Assembly (NCBI RefSeq): GCF_011398925.1 | Contig: NZ_AP022842.1 | Coordinates: 236,001 to 300,000, forward strand | Direction: 5' to 3' | Origin: Bacillus sp. KH172YL63 | GTDB lineage: Bacteria; Bacillota; Bacilli; Bacillales; Bacillaceae_B | Length of the DNA stretch: 64,000 nt | In this document: in pieces, positions 51,176 through 59,907 of the stretch | Layout of the letters: each line of letters opens with the position of its first letter | Position numbering within the stretch: position 1 is the stretch's first letter | The notes under the pieces: generated by a model | What the model was told of the DNA's origin: nothing | What the model saw: only the letters and a program-made list of their open reading frames with translations | Database searches by the model: none | Position numbers and translations under genes: made by a program

Positions 51176-52357
51176 ATGGCACTAGAAAAAGAGGACCATC
51201 CTCAATTCACTATCAAGGATGAAGTACAAACACTTTTGAAAAAATACGGGCAGGTTCAGGTGGAAAAAGAACTTGGCTCCATAGGTGTTCTTTTAACGGA
51301 AGAAAAGAACCCTGAAACTAAAGAGATAACGTTGTTGGAAGCAGCGCAGCACTTTTTAGAGGATGAATTTTCAACCTACCAAAGTGTTTCCCCTTCCTCC
51401 CAGTCATCCTATAAAAGTGAAATGAGAAGTTTTTGTAAGTACTTTGGGGTCAATATCGATGAAGATCTATCAACGGATGTCTTGTTAAAAGAGGTATTAA
51501 CTCCTGAAAAGTTAGAGGAATATATACAACGGCCAGATATAGCGGAATCGACTCGAAGAAAAAAGGCGGCTTTTCTAAGAACCTTTATCGATTCAGTAGC
51601 AAGAGATCTGCTAAGCGAGAAAAAAATCAATCAATTAAATAAAAGGGCACTACAACTGAATGACCCAGATCCACAACCCCCACGAGCCTTTACCGCCGAA
51701 CAAATTGATTATTTACTGAATTTGTCCCGCTTAACACGATGTGCCCTTCGAAACTATACGATACTTTGGACGCTTGTGGGAACAGGGATTCGAGTGGACG
51801 AGTTACATTTTCAAATTGGTGATATGAATTTTGAAAAAGGTTGGATAAAAGTTAAAGCGAAAGGACGTAAAGAACGAGCAAAAGTGAAACGGTTCATGAC
51901 AAAAGGAGCCATCAAGGCATTAAAATACTATGTCAATTTCACTTACTCTCACTTAAAGAATGTTTTAAGTGAGACAGACTACCAACGCCTTTACGTTTTT
52001 TCAGATGACAATGGACGGGTCTCCCTGTCTAATCGGGCCATTCAAAGAATGGTCAGGGGATTGATTGATACGGCTATTGAGAATAACGTGGTTCAGGATA
52101 AAGTGTGGGACAGTGATCGTGGAGAAGAGGTGAAAGTGAACTATTCGACCCATTCGTTCAGGCATTCCTTTGCAATCTATGCCCTCGAGAGCGGGATGGA
52201 TATTTATATTGTCAAGGAACTCTTAGGACACAAATCTATTGGTTCTACAGAAGTTTATTTAAATTTATTTGATGAGCAGTACCAAAAAGCTATGGATAAA
52301 CATCCTTTTGCACAGCTGGAAACTGATCAATTAAAACACATGGGAGTTGATAACTAG
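51176..52357 (+). CDS. Tyrosine recombinase, second of trio (RitB-like)
   Basis: 393 residues with a SAM-like core-binding domain (about 60-160) and catalytic motifs GTGIRVDELHF, HSFRHSFAIYAL, LLGHKSIGSTEVYL. ATG 51176 is taken because GGGAGG precedes it and the previous gene ends at 51174; an earlier in-frame start at 51128 would overlap without a ribosome binding site. The stop overlaps the next start (TAGTG). Confidence 0.9.
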   Translation: MALEKEDHPQFTIKDEVQTLLKKYGQVQVEKELGSIGVLLTEEKNPETKEITLLEAAQHFLEDEFSTYQSVSPSSQSSYKSEMRSFCKYFGVNIDEDLSTDVLLKEVLTPEKLEEYIQRPDIAESTRRKKAAFLRTFIDSVARDLLSEKKINQLNKRALQLNDPDPQPPRAFTAEQIDYLLNLSRLTRCALRNYTILWTLVGTGIRVDELHFQIGDMNFEKGWIKVKAKGRKERAKVKRFMTKGAIKALKYYVNFTYSHLKNVLSETDYQRLYVFSDDNGRVSLSNRAIQRMVRGLIDTAIENNVVQDKVWDSDRGEEVKVNYSTHSFRHSFAIYALESGMDIYIVKELLGHKSIGSTEVYLNLFDEQYQKAMDKHPFAQLETDQLKHMGVDN

Positions 52358-53274
52358 TGGAAGGGATTCTCTTTTCGTCTATTTACTTTCAGAAGTGGAA
52401 GGAGCTAAATACATTAAAGCCCAGGTCGGTTCAAATGTATATTAGCCATTTAAAAGTCTTTGAGGAATATTTAGGTATATCGGGATGGAAGGGGGAGCTT
52501 AACTTTGAAAAGTTTTATTATAGCAAGGTTCATGATCAGTATGCCCCGATTGATCTGGATTTTATGGATGGGTTTGTTGAGTATCTTCAAGAGAACAAAA
52601 CACGATCCCAAGCAAAACTAGGTTTTACCGTTGTAAAAAGCTTTATGGATCTATTGGTTGATTATGACTTGATGGAATATAACCCACTGAGACATTTCAA
52701 AAATCCATTCTACTATGAATCGTTTCGAAACAGATCGTTAAGTGAAGAAGAGTGCTTAAAACTGTTAAAGGCAGCTTATGATTTCGATCCTTTTCTTCAA
52801 CAATACTATTTGATCCTTTTGCTGCAAACCACATGTGGATTAAGAGCAAAGGAATTATGCAAACTTACTGTTTCGCAAATAGATTTCGAACACAATATCA
52901 TTGTCATTGATAAAGGGCGTAAAACGATAATTGGTACGGTTCGAATGACACCTGCCCTCCGAAAGAAGCTTTGGGAGTATGTGAATCACCCCTATTTTAT
53001 CGCCTGGTCAAAGGAGAGAGATAAGGAGTTGTTTTTTATGAAAAACAAGCCTTTTACTCCGGCAGATCTTAATAAGTTTTTGGATAAACTTAGAAAGAAG
53101 GCAAAAATAACACGGAAAGTAACCAACCATGATTTAAGAGCAACAATGGCCTATCTATTGTATAAAGAGGGAAACGATTATAAGTCCATTCAAAGACAAC
53201 TTCGACATAAGAAATTAAAAACAACGCTCGGTTACTTACCCATTCATGTTGAATTAAACGGATACCTTGATTAG
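52357..53274 (+). CDS. Tyrosine recombinase, third of trio (RitC-like)
   Basis: 305 residues, with TTCGLRAKELCKL, NHDLRATMAYLL and LRHKKLKTTLGYLP as catalytic elements. The HxxR box reads HDLRATM, a less common form but with both residues kept. GTG 52357 overlaps the preceding stop codon, so the three proteins are probably made together. After it comes a 577-base gap holding a terminator hairpin, an 18-codon reading frame and an inverted repeat. Confidence 0.88.
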   Translation: MEGILFSSIYFQKWKELNTLKPRSVQMYISHLKVFEEYLGISGWKGELNFEKFYYSKVHDQYAPIDLDFMDGFVEYLQENKTRSQAKLGFTVVKSFMDLLVDYDLMEYNPLRHFKNPFYYESFRNRSLSEEECLKLLKAAYDFDPFLQQYYLILLLQTTCGLRAKELCKLTVSQIDFEHNIIVIDKGRKTIIGTVRMTPALRKKLWEYVNHPYFIAWSKERDKELFFMKNKPFTPADLNKFLDKLRKKAKITRKVTNHDLRATMAYLLYKEGNDYKSIQRQLRHKKLKTTLGYLPIHVELNGYLD

Positions 53275-53605
53275 TTTAATGGTCGATTGAAACCGTTGAG
53301 TCTTGCTTTAGTAATGCATGCTGTAGGAGTAAGGTAAGGTGATCTTTATCACTAATATGGCACGACAACAATTCAGATAGCAAGAATAGTTAATCCTGAA
53401 TAGCTTGTAGAGTTTACGGGAGTATCACTTCACTGGACAAGTAAGTTATATCACAGTTTTAGGCTTCGTGATGCGATACTCATAATTAATAAATGATCAA
53501 AAAAATTCTTTATCGCTTACAATTGCTAGGTTGTAATACACTCAAATATAATTAAGGTAACTTAATATAGTTGCCTTATGTAAATGCATTGTGGCTGGAA
53601 GGACC

Positions 53606-53648
53606 AGGGCGATGGATTAGTGATCTCACTATCCGTCTGCCCTTTTTT
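53606..53648 (+). terminator. Leader-type hairpin behind the recombinase trio
   Basis: AGGGC...GCCCT forms the outer stem, and GGATTAGTGA/TCACTATCC the inner one, followed by six T residues. It lies 44 bases before a strong ribosome binding site and may be an attenuator for a gene now reduced to a remnant. Confidence 0.8.
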
Positions 53649-53691
53649 ATTTGTAAATTTTAACTTGAGCAGAATTGAAAGGGGGGATTCA

Positions 53692-53748
53692 TGTTAAATA
53701 TTAGAAAAATCGACGAGTCAGAGTCAATTATAAGATTACATTGGTAAT
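53692..53748 (+). pseudogene. Possible truncated gene start
   Basis: An ATG preceded by AAAGGGGGG opens an 18-codon frame (MLNIRKIDESES..., ending LHW). The strong ribosome binding site and the attenuator before it suggest the beginning of a real gene whose remainder was lost. The first residues recall GNAT acetyltransferases, but this is too short to classify. It could also be a genuine small peptide. Confidence 0.35.
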
Positions 53749-53788
53749 CGGAGCTGGACCTAATAGTTAAAGTGAACAAAAAAATAAA

Positions 53789-53835
53789 ACAAGTAAGCAT
53801 GGATAATGATTTATACATAATACCTGCTTACTTGT
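53789..53835. repeat. Inverted repeat before integrase 3
   Basis: ACAAGTAAGCA (53789-53799) and TGCTTACTTGT (53825-53835) form a perfect 11-base inverted repeat. It ends 16 bases before the integrase 3 start and could be an operator, an attenuator or a recombination site. Confidence 0.6.
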
Positions 53836-53851
53836 ATTTGGGGGAATAGTT

Positions 53852-55009
53852 ATGGCTAAAAAAGTAATAATTGAAAAAGGATTAAGAATGAGGTATGCGG
53901 TGATTTACGATGAGAAATTAGATTCTAAAACTGGCAAACGCTATATGAAGCAAAAATCGTTTCCTACTAGTGAAGAAGCTGATAAGTTTCTTGATGAACT
54001 TGGAAGCGATACAAGTGAATTAAGTATTTTTATGGAAACAGAACCAAAAGAGCAACAGGCAACAAAGGTCCTTTTCAATGAATACGTGGAAGATTGGTTT
54101 TATGGGGAATATGCTCATGTGATTAAACACCAGACTTTCAAAGTGAGACAAGCTTTATTAAAAAAACATATTGTTCCTTATTTTGGTGATAAGTACCTTC
54201 ATGAAATTACTGAACAAGAAATAGCAGAATTGTTTGCTCAAAAAGACCATGAAGGATACTCGAAAAGTACAGTTGGTAGCGTTCATAACTTATTGTCAAC
54301 TTTGTTTCGTTCGGCTGTAAAAAAAGGATATCTTGATAAAAATCCTGTACGCTATATGAACATGGTAAAAGTTCCGAATCGTATTCCCGTAATTTTGAGC
54401 GAATCAGAAGTAGAAAGATTACTTGAAGTCGCTTACTCAGAAGGTGAAGGTATGATGTATGAATTTGGAATATCTACAGGATTAAGACTAGCAGAGATTT
54501 TGGCTTTATCATGGAGTGATATTGATTTTGATCACCAGGCGATAATTGTTAAGAAAAGTGTGGGTGTTGGAGTAGGTGGCAAACGTAACATTATGGAAAT
54601 GAGAAGTGATTTTCGAAACGTCATGATTCCTTCACAATTGTTACCTAAGTTACAAAAACACAAAGAAGAACAGCAATTAATGAAGGAAGAGCTAGGAGAC
54701 CAATATGAAGATGAACATGATCTGGTTTTCCCTAAAAAAGGTGGTGGGGTTCAAAGATCATCTACCGTTCGTGCTAGATTTAATCGTATAGTTGATAAAG
54801 CGAATATCAGTAAAATTAACTTCCACGATATAAGAAAAACGCACGCTAGTTTGCTTATCAAGGCTGGAGTCCCTCTCTACCTTGTAAGTAAGCAATTGGG
54901 TTACAAGAGTGTTGATACACTTTATCACTTTTTGCCACCACAATTTTCTGATTCAATGAAATCAATTAAACTTTTTGGAGTAAATGGCAAAGAGAATGAT
55001 ATTGAGTAA
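53852..55009 (+). CDS. Tyrosine recombinase / integrase 3
   Basis: A 385-residue integrase with AP2-like N-terminus, core-binding domain and catalytic part: STGLRLAEILAL (Arg), FHDIRKTHASLL (His, Arg), then QLGYKSVDTLYHFL. The usual His of the LGH motif is replaced by Tyr, which is atypical. The nucleophile Tyr is present. It is not closely similar to int1 or int2. ATG follows ATTTGGGGGAAT. It may belong to the element carrying the downstream methylase genes. Confidence 0.88.
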   Translation: MAKKVIIEKGLRMRYAVIYDEKLDSKTGKRYMKQKSFPTSEEADKFLDELGSDTSELSIFMETEPKEQQATKVLFNEYVEDWFYGEYAHVIKHQTFKVRQALLKKHIVPYFGDKYLHEITEQEIAELFAQKDHEGYSKSTVGSVHNLLSTLFRSAVKKGYLDKNPVRYMNMVKVPNRIPVILSESEVERLLEVAYSEGEGMMYEFGISTGLRLAEILALSWSDIDFDHQAIIVKKSVGVGVGGKRNIMEMRSDFRNVMIPSQLLPKLQKHKEEQQLMKEELGDQYEDEHDLVFPKKGGGVQRSSTVRARFNRIVDKANISKINFHDIRKTHASLLIKAGVPLYLVSKQLGYKSVDTLYHFLPPQFSDSMKSIKLFGVNGKENDIE

Positions 55010-55042
55010 ATAACAATTCTATAGACTTTGGCCTGAAATTAT

Positions 55043-55080
55043 AAAAGAAGCTCAAACTTTGTGTTAGGGCTTCTTTTTAT
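55043..55080 (+). terminator. Terminator of integrase 3
   Basis: AAAAGAAGC (55043-55051) and GCTTCTTTT (55069-55077) form a stem followed by TTAT. Confidence 0.75.
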
Positions 55081-55230
55081 TTGGATTCTTATTAACTAAA
55101 ATTGTTTTGGGCCTTTTAAGGTGCTTTGTAGTGACAATTAATAGAATAACCCCATTTAAGTTAGTTCTATTGGTTACTTAATGAAATTCAGTTTACATGA
55201 AACAATATAAGTAAATAACAACAAAAACCG

Positions 55231-55314
55231 AAGTTAGTAATTAAATTATCAAAAATCAGTTGACTCGTTATCCATTTTGAATTATATTTAATTTAACAAA
55301 GTTAGTAATTAAAT
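55231..55314 (+). promoter_or_regulatory. Promoter flanked by 16-base direct repeats
   Basis: TTGACT (55260-55265) and TATATT (55283-55288) with a 17-base spacer make a good sigma-A promoter. AAGTTAGTAATTAAAT occurs identically on both sides (55231-55246 and 55299-55314). The second copy continues into AACTAAC, so GTTAG...CTAAC also forms a palindrome. This looks like a repressor or activator site; no regulator gene is adjacent. Confidence 0.7.
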
Positions 55315-55346
55315 AACTAACTTAAAAGTAAGGGGTTGTTAACTTA

Positions 55347-57230
55347 ATGGAAGAGAACATGTTATTCAATCAATTGAATTTATTACGCGGGAATTTGCCA
55401 CTAAAAAAAATGAAAAATGTTGCATTTCCGATTTATAGTCTGCAGTTTCTAAAGAATAATAACAAAATTCCTGAAGAAGCTCAGATTTGTAGCATATTAA
55501 GACATGAAGATAACCTGGTGGAGAGTCTCATTCATGCTTTTAAACTCGTTGAAAACGAACATCCAGAATTAAAAGGTGTGTATGATATTTTTACTTCAGA
55601 AGGGTTAAGTCAGAAAATGTTATTTAACTTTTTGCTTCAAGTAAATAATATGGAACTGACAAATGACAAATGGGCTATCTTAATTGATAAACTGTTTAAT
55701 TACCTTTACGAAAATGAAGGGAAGAAAGATGGTGGATATTATTCACCAGAAAGTGTCAATCAATTAGGGGTAGCATTATTACAGCCACAATCAGGTGCTT
55801 TTTATGATGGTACTGCTGGTGTTGGAGCTACGATTGTGGAAGTGGAAAAATACACAATTGAAAATGCTGGGAAAATACAATTATTTGGTCAAGAAGTGAA
55901 CCATAACAATTGGGCGCTTGCGCAGCTCAATTTACTCTTTCATGGTGTAGAAAATGCCGAGCTACGGTTAGGAGATACGCTCCTTAAGCCAGCATTTATC
56001 GAAGGAAAGAATATAGCAAAGTTTGATAGAGTGATGATGGATTTTCCATTTTCATTGAACATTACTGAATATGAAACGTTGCTAAACGACTCATATAATC
56101 GTTTTATATATGGAAAACCGCCAAGAAGAAGTGCTGATATGGCATTCATTATGCATGGGTTGTCATCATTAAATCAAAACGGAAAAGCAGTATTTGTTGT
56201 AACTAATGGTACGTTGTTTAGACAGGGAGTTGAAGACACAATTCGTCAAAACATGATTACTGCTGATGTTATTGAAGCGGTAATTGCATTACCAGTGAAT
56301 ATTTATGCTGAAACGGGTATTCAAACGAATTTACTTGTACTAAATAAAAATAAGCCTAGTGATCGTAAAGGCAAGATACTATTTATCAATGCTGAAGAAG
56401 AATTTACACAATTAAATAGACGAAGAAAACAACTCGAGCATGAAAATATTGAAAAGATTGTTAATGCGTATGATAAAGGAACAGAAATAAAAGGTTTTAG
56501 TAAATTCATTAAGACCAACCAGATTGAAGATGCAGATCTGTTGTGTAAACGCTACTTAGAAGAGGATGAAATTGTTGTAGATACATTTGGTAAGGTGAGA
56601 GTTATACAAGACAAAATAAATAATCAATCTAATAACGTATCTTTAACCAATTTAGCACAGTCCATATACAGAGGATTTAATGTTTCTTCGAAATCAGTAG
56701 AAGAGGGATCTGGAGATTATAAAATCATAAAACTTTCGGATGTAAAAGATGGCGAAATTAACTTGGAGGAATTAACAAGCGTTACTTTGAAACGTAAATC
56801 AAAGGTGGAAATGTATCTTGTGCAACGTGGAGATGTAATCATTTCTAACCGAGGAACAAGTATAAAGATTGCTGTCGTACCTCATGTCGAAGAGAATATT
56901 ATTTTGACTCATAATTTCTTAGGTATTAGGTGTACAAACCAACTAGACCCTTATTTTCTTAAAGAGTATTTAGAAAGCCCAGTAGGTCAGTACATGCTTA
57001 CAAGTAAGCAAATAGGCACGAATATCCTAACGATAAACCCTAAAGACCTTGAGGATATAAAAGTACCAGTAATAGATATTGAAGCACAAATGGAAATTGT
57101 AGAAGGATTTCACCAAATGAATAGTAGTATTCATGAGAGACTACAGCAGCTAGAAGAAGAGAAAAAACAAATACAACTGAAACTATATGAAAATATGGGG
57201 ATTCGAGATTCGTTTCTGATTATCGACTAA
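55347..57230 (+). CDS. N6-DNA methylase/specificity fusion with degenerate motif IV
   Basis: The 627-residue protein combines a HsdM-like methyltransferase fold (about 100-420) with a single HsdS-type target recognition domain (about 430-600, ending in ILTINPKDLEDIKVPV and a coiled coil). The SAM motif reads DGTAGVG (154-160). The catalytic motif, normally NPPF or NPPY, reads MDFPF (231-235), so methylation activity is doubtful. It may recognise DNA without modifying it, or use altered chemistry. It is followed by a small broken gene and the Z1 ATPase. The start is ATG 55347 behind AAGGGG. Confidence 0.85.
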   Translation: MEENMLFNQLNLLRGNLPLKKMKNVAFPIYSLQFLKNNNKIPEEAQICSILRHEDNLVESLIHAFKLVENEHPELKGVYDIFTSEGLSQKMLFNFLLQVNNMELTNDKWAILIDKLFNYLYENEGKKDGGYYSPESVNQLGVALLQPQSGAFYDGTAGVGATIVEVEKYTIENAGKIQLFGQEVNHNNWALAQLNLLFHGVENAELRLGDTLLKPAFIEGKNIAKFDRVMMDFPFSLNITEYETLLNDSYNRFIYGKPPRRSADMAFIMHGLSSLNQNGKAVFVVTNGTLFRQGVEDTIRQNMITADVIEAVIALPVNIYAETGIQTNLLVLNKNKPSDRKGKILFINAEEEFTQLNRRRKQLEHENIEKIVNAYDKGTEIKGFSKFIKTNQIEDADLLCKRYLEEDEIVVDTFGKVRVIQDKINNQSNNVSLTNLAQSIYRGFNVSSKSVEEGSGDYKIIKLSDVKDGEINLEELTSVTLKRKSKVEMYLVQRGDVIISNRGTSIKIAVVPHVEENIILTHNFLGIRCTNQLDPYFLKEYLESPVGQYMLTSKQIGTNILTINPKDLEDIKVPVIDIEAQMEIVEGFHQMNSSIHERLQQLEEEKKQIQLKLYENMGIRDSFLIID

Positions 57231-57243
57231 TGTAGGGGGATTT

Positions 57244-57511
57244 ATGAAATGGAAATATTGGAAGGTTGTGTTACGTTACGGTCATGTAGGGCGAAAGAAT
57301 GAAGTAAGCGTAGCGAGGTTTCTGGTAACGGAAGCATCCTATAATCCAATTATGGTAAATGGATTTAGCTTCTGAGATGCCTGGTGTTAAAAGTAATGTA
57401 ATATCCCAGGTTAATGAGATAAGTCTGGAAGAATATCTAATTGGTAAAAGAAGTGAGGTTGAAAATTTTTATCTACAGGAATTAAAAGAATTTAATAGTT
57501 TTACTGCATAA
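57244..57511 (+). pseudogene. Small gene split by a frameshift
   Basis: ATG 57244 (behind TAGGGGGAT) opens a 43-codon frame (MKWKYWKVVLRYGHVG..., stop 57375). The +1 frame continues from ATG 57359 for 50 codons (MDLASEMPGVK...EISLEEYLIGKR...). Read together they would make one protein of about 85-90 residues with a charged, soluble composition. The two overlap by 17 bases. Either a recent indel broke the gene or the overlap is a programmed frameshift. I do not recognise a function. Confidence 0.6.
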
Positions 57512-57575
57512 AGTTATCAAATGATTTCTTATCTTATATGAAGTTACTATAACCAAATAGAGGAGGAAGCAAATA

Positions 57576-59762
57576 TTGAAGACAACTCAATTATCACTCG
57601 AAACCAAGGGGAACTTTTACAATTTCTTAAAGAACAAAAACAATTATGGGAATGAGTACTTAGATTGTATTGAAAGTACTGTTCACAACTTGATGGAAGA
57701 ACAGACATCAGCTAATAAACCTGGTATGTTACTGGGGAAGATTCAGTCTGGTAAAACAAGAACTTTTCTAGGAATAATGGGTCTAGCCTATGACAATGGT
57801 TATGATGTCGTAATTATCTTAACTAAAGGTACTAAAGCATTGGTTAAACAAACTATAGCTCGATTAAACCAAGAGTTTGATGGAATGATAGTACGTGACA
57901 AAATGCGTGTTTACGATATTATGTCCTTACCTTCTAATTTAAGTAAATGGGAACTAAATAAAAAGCTTGCCATTGTTGTTAAAAAAGAAACAAGGAATAT
58001 GGACAGAATAAGTGATGCTCTGTTTGAAACTTATCCTGATCTTAAGAATAAAAACATTTTATTTATTGATGATGAGGCGGATTTTGCGAGTGTTTCCTAT
58101 GATAACAATTCAGAGAAAAATATCATTGAAATGAAAGTAATAGCCTCAAAGATTGATAATATTAGGGCGAATGTAAGCAAAGGATCATTTTTACAGGTTA
58201 CTGCTACTCCTTACTCGCTTTATCTACAGCCGGATGAGAGGGAGATTAATGATTTCCTTAAGTTTGAACCTGTTAGGCCTGCGTTTACGGAGTTAGTACC
58301 TATACATGATAAATATGTGGGCGGTGATTTGTACTTTGACGAATCAAAAAATGAAGATTCACCAGCTTATTACTTATACAGCGAAATTACTGATAATGAT
58401 TTAGATGTTATGAAAAAAATGGATTTGCGCCGTGTTAGAAAAGCAAGTCTACTCACTCAAAAGAATTTATATAATCTAAATCAGGCGGTTATAAATTTTA
58501 TTGTAGGTAGTTGTATCAGACGATGGCAGCAAAGATACCTAAATGAGGATGAAGAAAAATATTCGATGGTTGTTCATACTGAGAGAGGAAAAGGAGCACA
58601 TGATTGGCAACAACAACTTATTAAACTCATTCTAGAGGATCTGGGTAAATTAGCAGAAGAAAAAAACGATTTGTTTATTGGGTGGATTGAACAGTCATAT
58701 AGTCACTTAATGAAATCAGTTAGGCTCGTTCAAACACCAGAACCCTCATTTAATGAAGTTCTACAAGAGGTTAATGAGGCATTAATTCAAGAAATGATTG
58801 TTGTTTCGACAGTGAATTCAGATAAGGATGTAGAAGAACTACTAGACTCTAATGGACAACTGCAACTGCGGACACCAATGAACATCTTTATCGGAGGTCA
58901 AATTCTAGATAGAGGAATAACAATTGGTAATTTAACGGGATTTTTCTATGGCAGAAACCCAAAATCCTTTCAACAAGATACCGTATTGCAGCATTCACGT
59001 ATGTATGGAGCAAGATCCATGGAAGATATAGCTGTGACTAGGTTTTATACTACTAGGAAAATTTATAATATCATGGAGAGAATCCATGAATTTGATACTG
59101 AATTGAGAGTAGCCTTTGAAAAAGGACATAATCAAGGTGTAGTATTTGTTCAGAAAGATACATCAAATAAAATTGTTCCATGTAGCCCGAACAAAATATT
59201 ACTTTCCAACCTTGTAACGCTAAAGCCTCATAAGAGGGTATTACCAGTCGGTTTTCAGACTGGATATAAGTCATACATCAGTCAAAAAGTAGAAGCGGTC
59301 TCTAAAGTAATTCAAGAATTAAAACAATATTCACCACAAGTCATGGACAATGATGCATTTTTAGCACCTTTAAGTGAAGTGAAGAGAATTCTCTCGAAAA
59401 TACATGAAACCCTTGTAATGGAAGATGGCTACGAGTGGGATTTAGATGAATATTTCTCTATTCTGGACTATTTGACATTGGATAGTAAAGAAAAGTTTGT
59501 CTGGATTATAGTCCGAGAAGGGAGAAATATTACAAGAATTGATTCGGAAGGAAGATTTGAGAACTCCCCTGATACACCTAAAGGTGACAAAGGAGAGCTA
59601 AAAGTAGCAAGAAAAGTTGCAGTTGACCACCCTGCTGTTATGCTACTAAAGCAAAATGGTGATGCAGATAAAGGATGGAGAGACACACCTTTTTGGTGGC
59701 CGGTAATGCTCGCTCAATCAAATATTGAAACAACGGTTTATGCTAAGGAAACTATTAAGTGA
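57576..59762 (+). CDS. Z1-domain helicase-like ATPase
   Basis: The 728-residue product has helicase-like motifs: GKIQSGKT (54-61, Walker A), ILFIDDEADF (161-170, Walker B), TATPY (209-213, motif III-like), and later GGQILDRGITIG and QQDTVLQHSRMYGAR (motif V/VI region). The layout matches Z1-domain proteins, which occur in restriction-modification-like operons. Together with the preceding methylase fusion it may form a restriction system. TTG 57576 follows AGGAGGAAG. No nuclease motif is obvious to me. Confidence 0.8.
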   Translation: MKTTQLSLETKGNFYNFLKNKNNYGNEYLDCIESTVHNLMEEQTSANKPGMLLGKIQSGKTRTFLGIMGLAYDNGYDVVIILTKGTKALVKQTIARLNQEFDGMIVRDKMRVYDIMSLPSNLSKWELNKKLAIVVKKETRNMDRISDALFETYPDLKNKNILFIDDEADFASVSYDNNSEKNIIEMKVIASKIDNIRANVSKGSFLQVTATPYSLYLQPDEREINDFLKFEPVRPAFTELVPIHDKYVGGDLYFDESKNEDSPAYYLYSEITDNDLDVMKKMDLRRVRKASLLTQKNLYNLNQAVINFIVGSCIRRWQQRYLNEDEEKYSMVVHTERGKGAHDWQQQLIKLILEDLGKLAEEKNDLFIGWIEQSYSHLMKSVRLVQTPEPSFNEVLQEVNEALIQEMIVVSTVNSDKDVEELLDSNGQLQLRTPMNIFIGGQILDRGITIGNLTGFFYGRNPKSFQQDTVLQHSRMYGARSMEDIAVTRFYTTRKIYNIMERIHEFDTELRVAFEKGHNQGVVFVQKDTSNKIVPCSPNKILLSNLVTLKPHKRVLPVGFQTGYKSYISQKVEAVSKVIQELKQYSPQVMDNDAFLAPLSEVKRILSKIHETLVMEDGYEWDLDEYFSILDYLTLDSKEKFVWIIVREGRNITRIDSEGRFENSPDTPKGDKGELKVARKVAVDHPAVMLLKQNGDADKGWRDTPFWWPVMLAQSNIETTVYAKETIK

Positions 59763-59867
59763 TTTTTGAGTAAAATATCATTTGGTATGTATGTGTAAAA
59801 CTAGTGATTGCGGAAAGAGTTGTAAATCACCTATTGCTGCCAACTACTATAAGGATAATTTAGATAG

Positions 59868-59876
59868 TGATATAAT
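59868..59876 (+). promoter_or_regulatory. Candidate extended -10 promoter of hsdMSR
   Basis: TGATATAAT has the TGn plus perfect TATAAT form and lies 32 bases before hsdM. No clear -35 is seen. Confidence 0.45.
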
Positions 59877-59907
59877 AATAGAATGGAAATATCAAGGAGG
59901 TAACAAG

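Noticed and set aside
49190..53500. Terminal inverted repeats for the recombinase trio (TATCATTAATT- and GATACTC-like pieces on both sides)
   Set aside because: The matches are short, AT-rich and need gaps; I could not fix reproducible ends.
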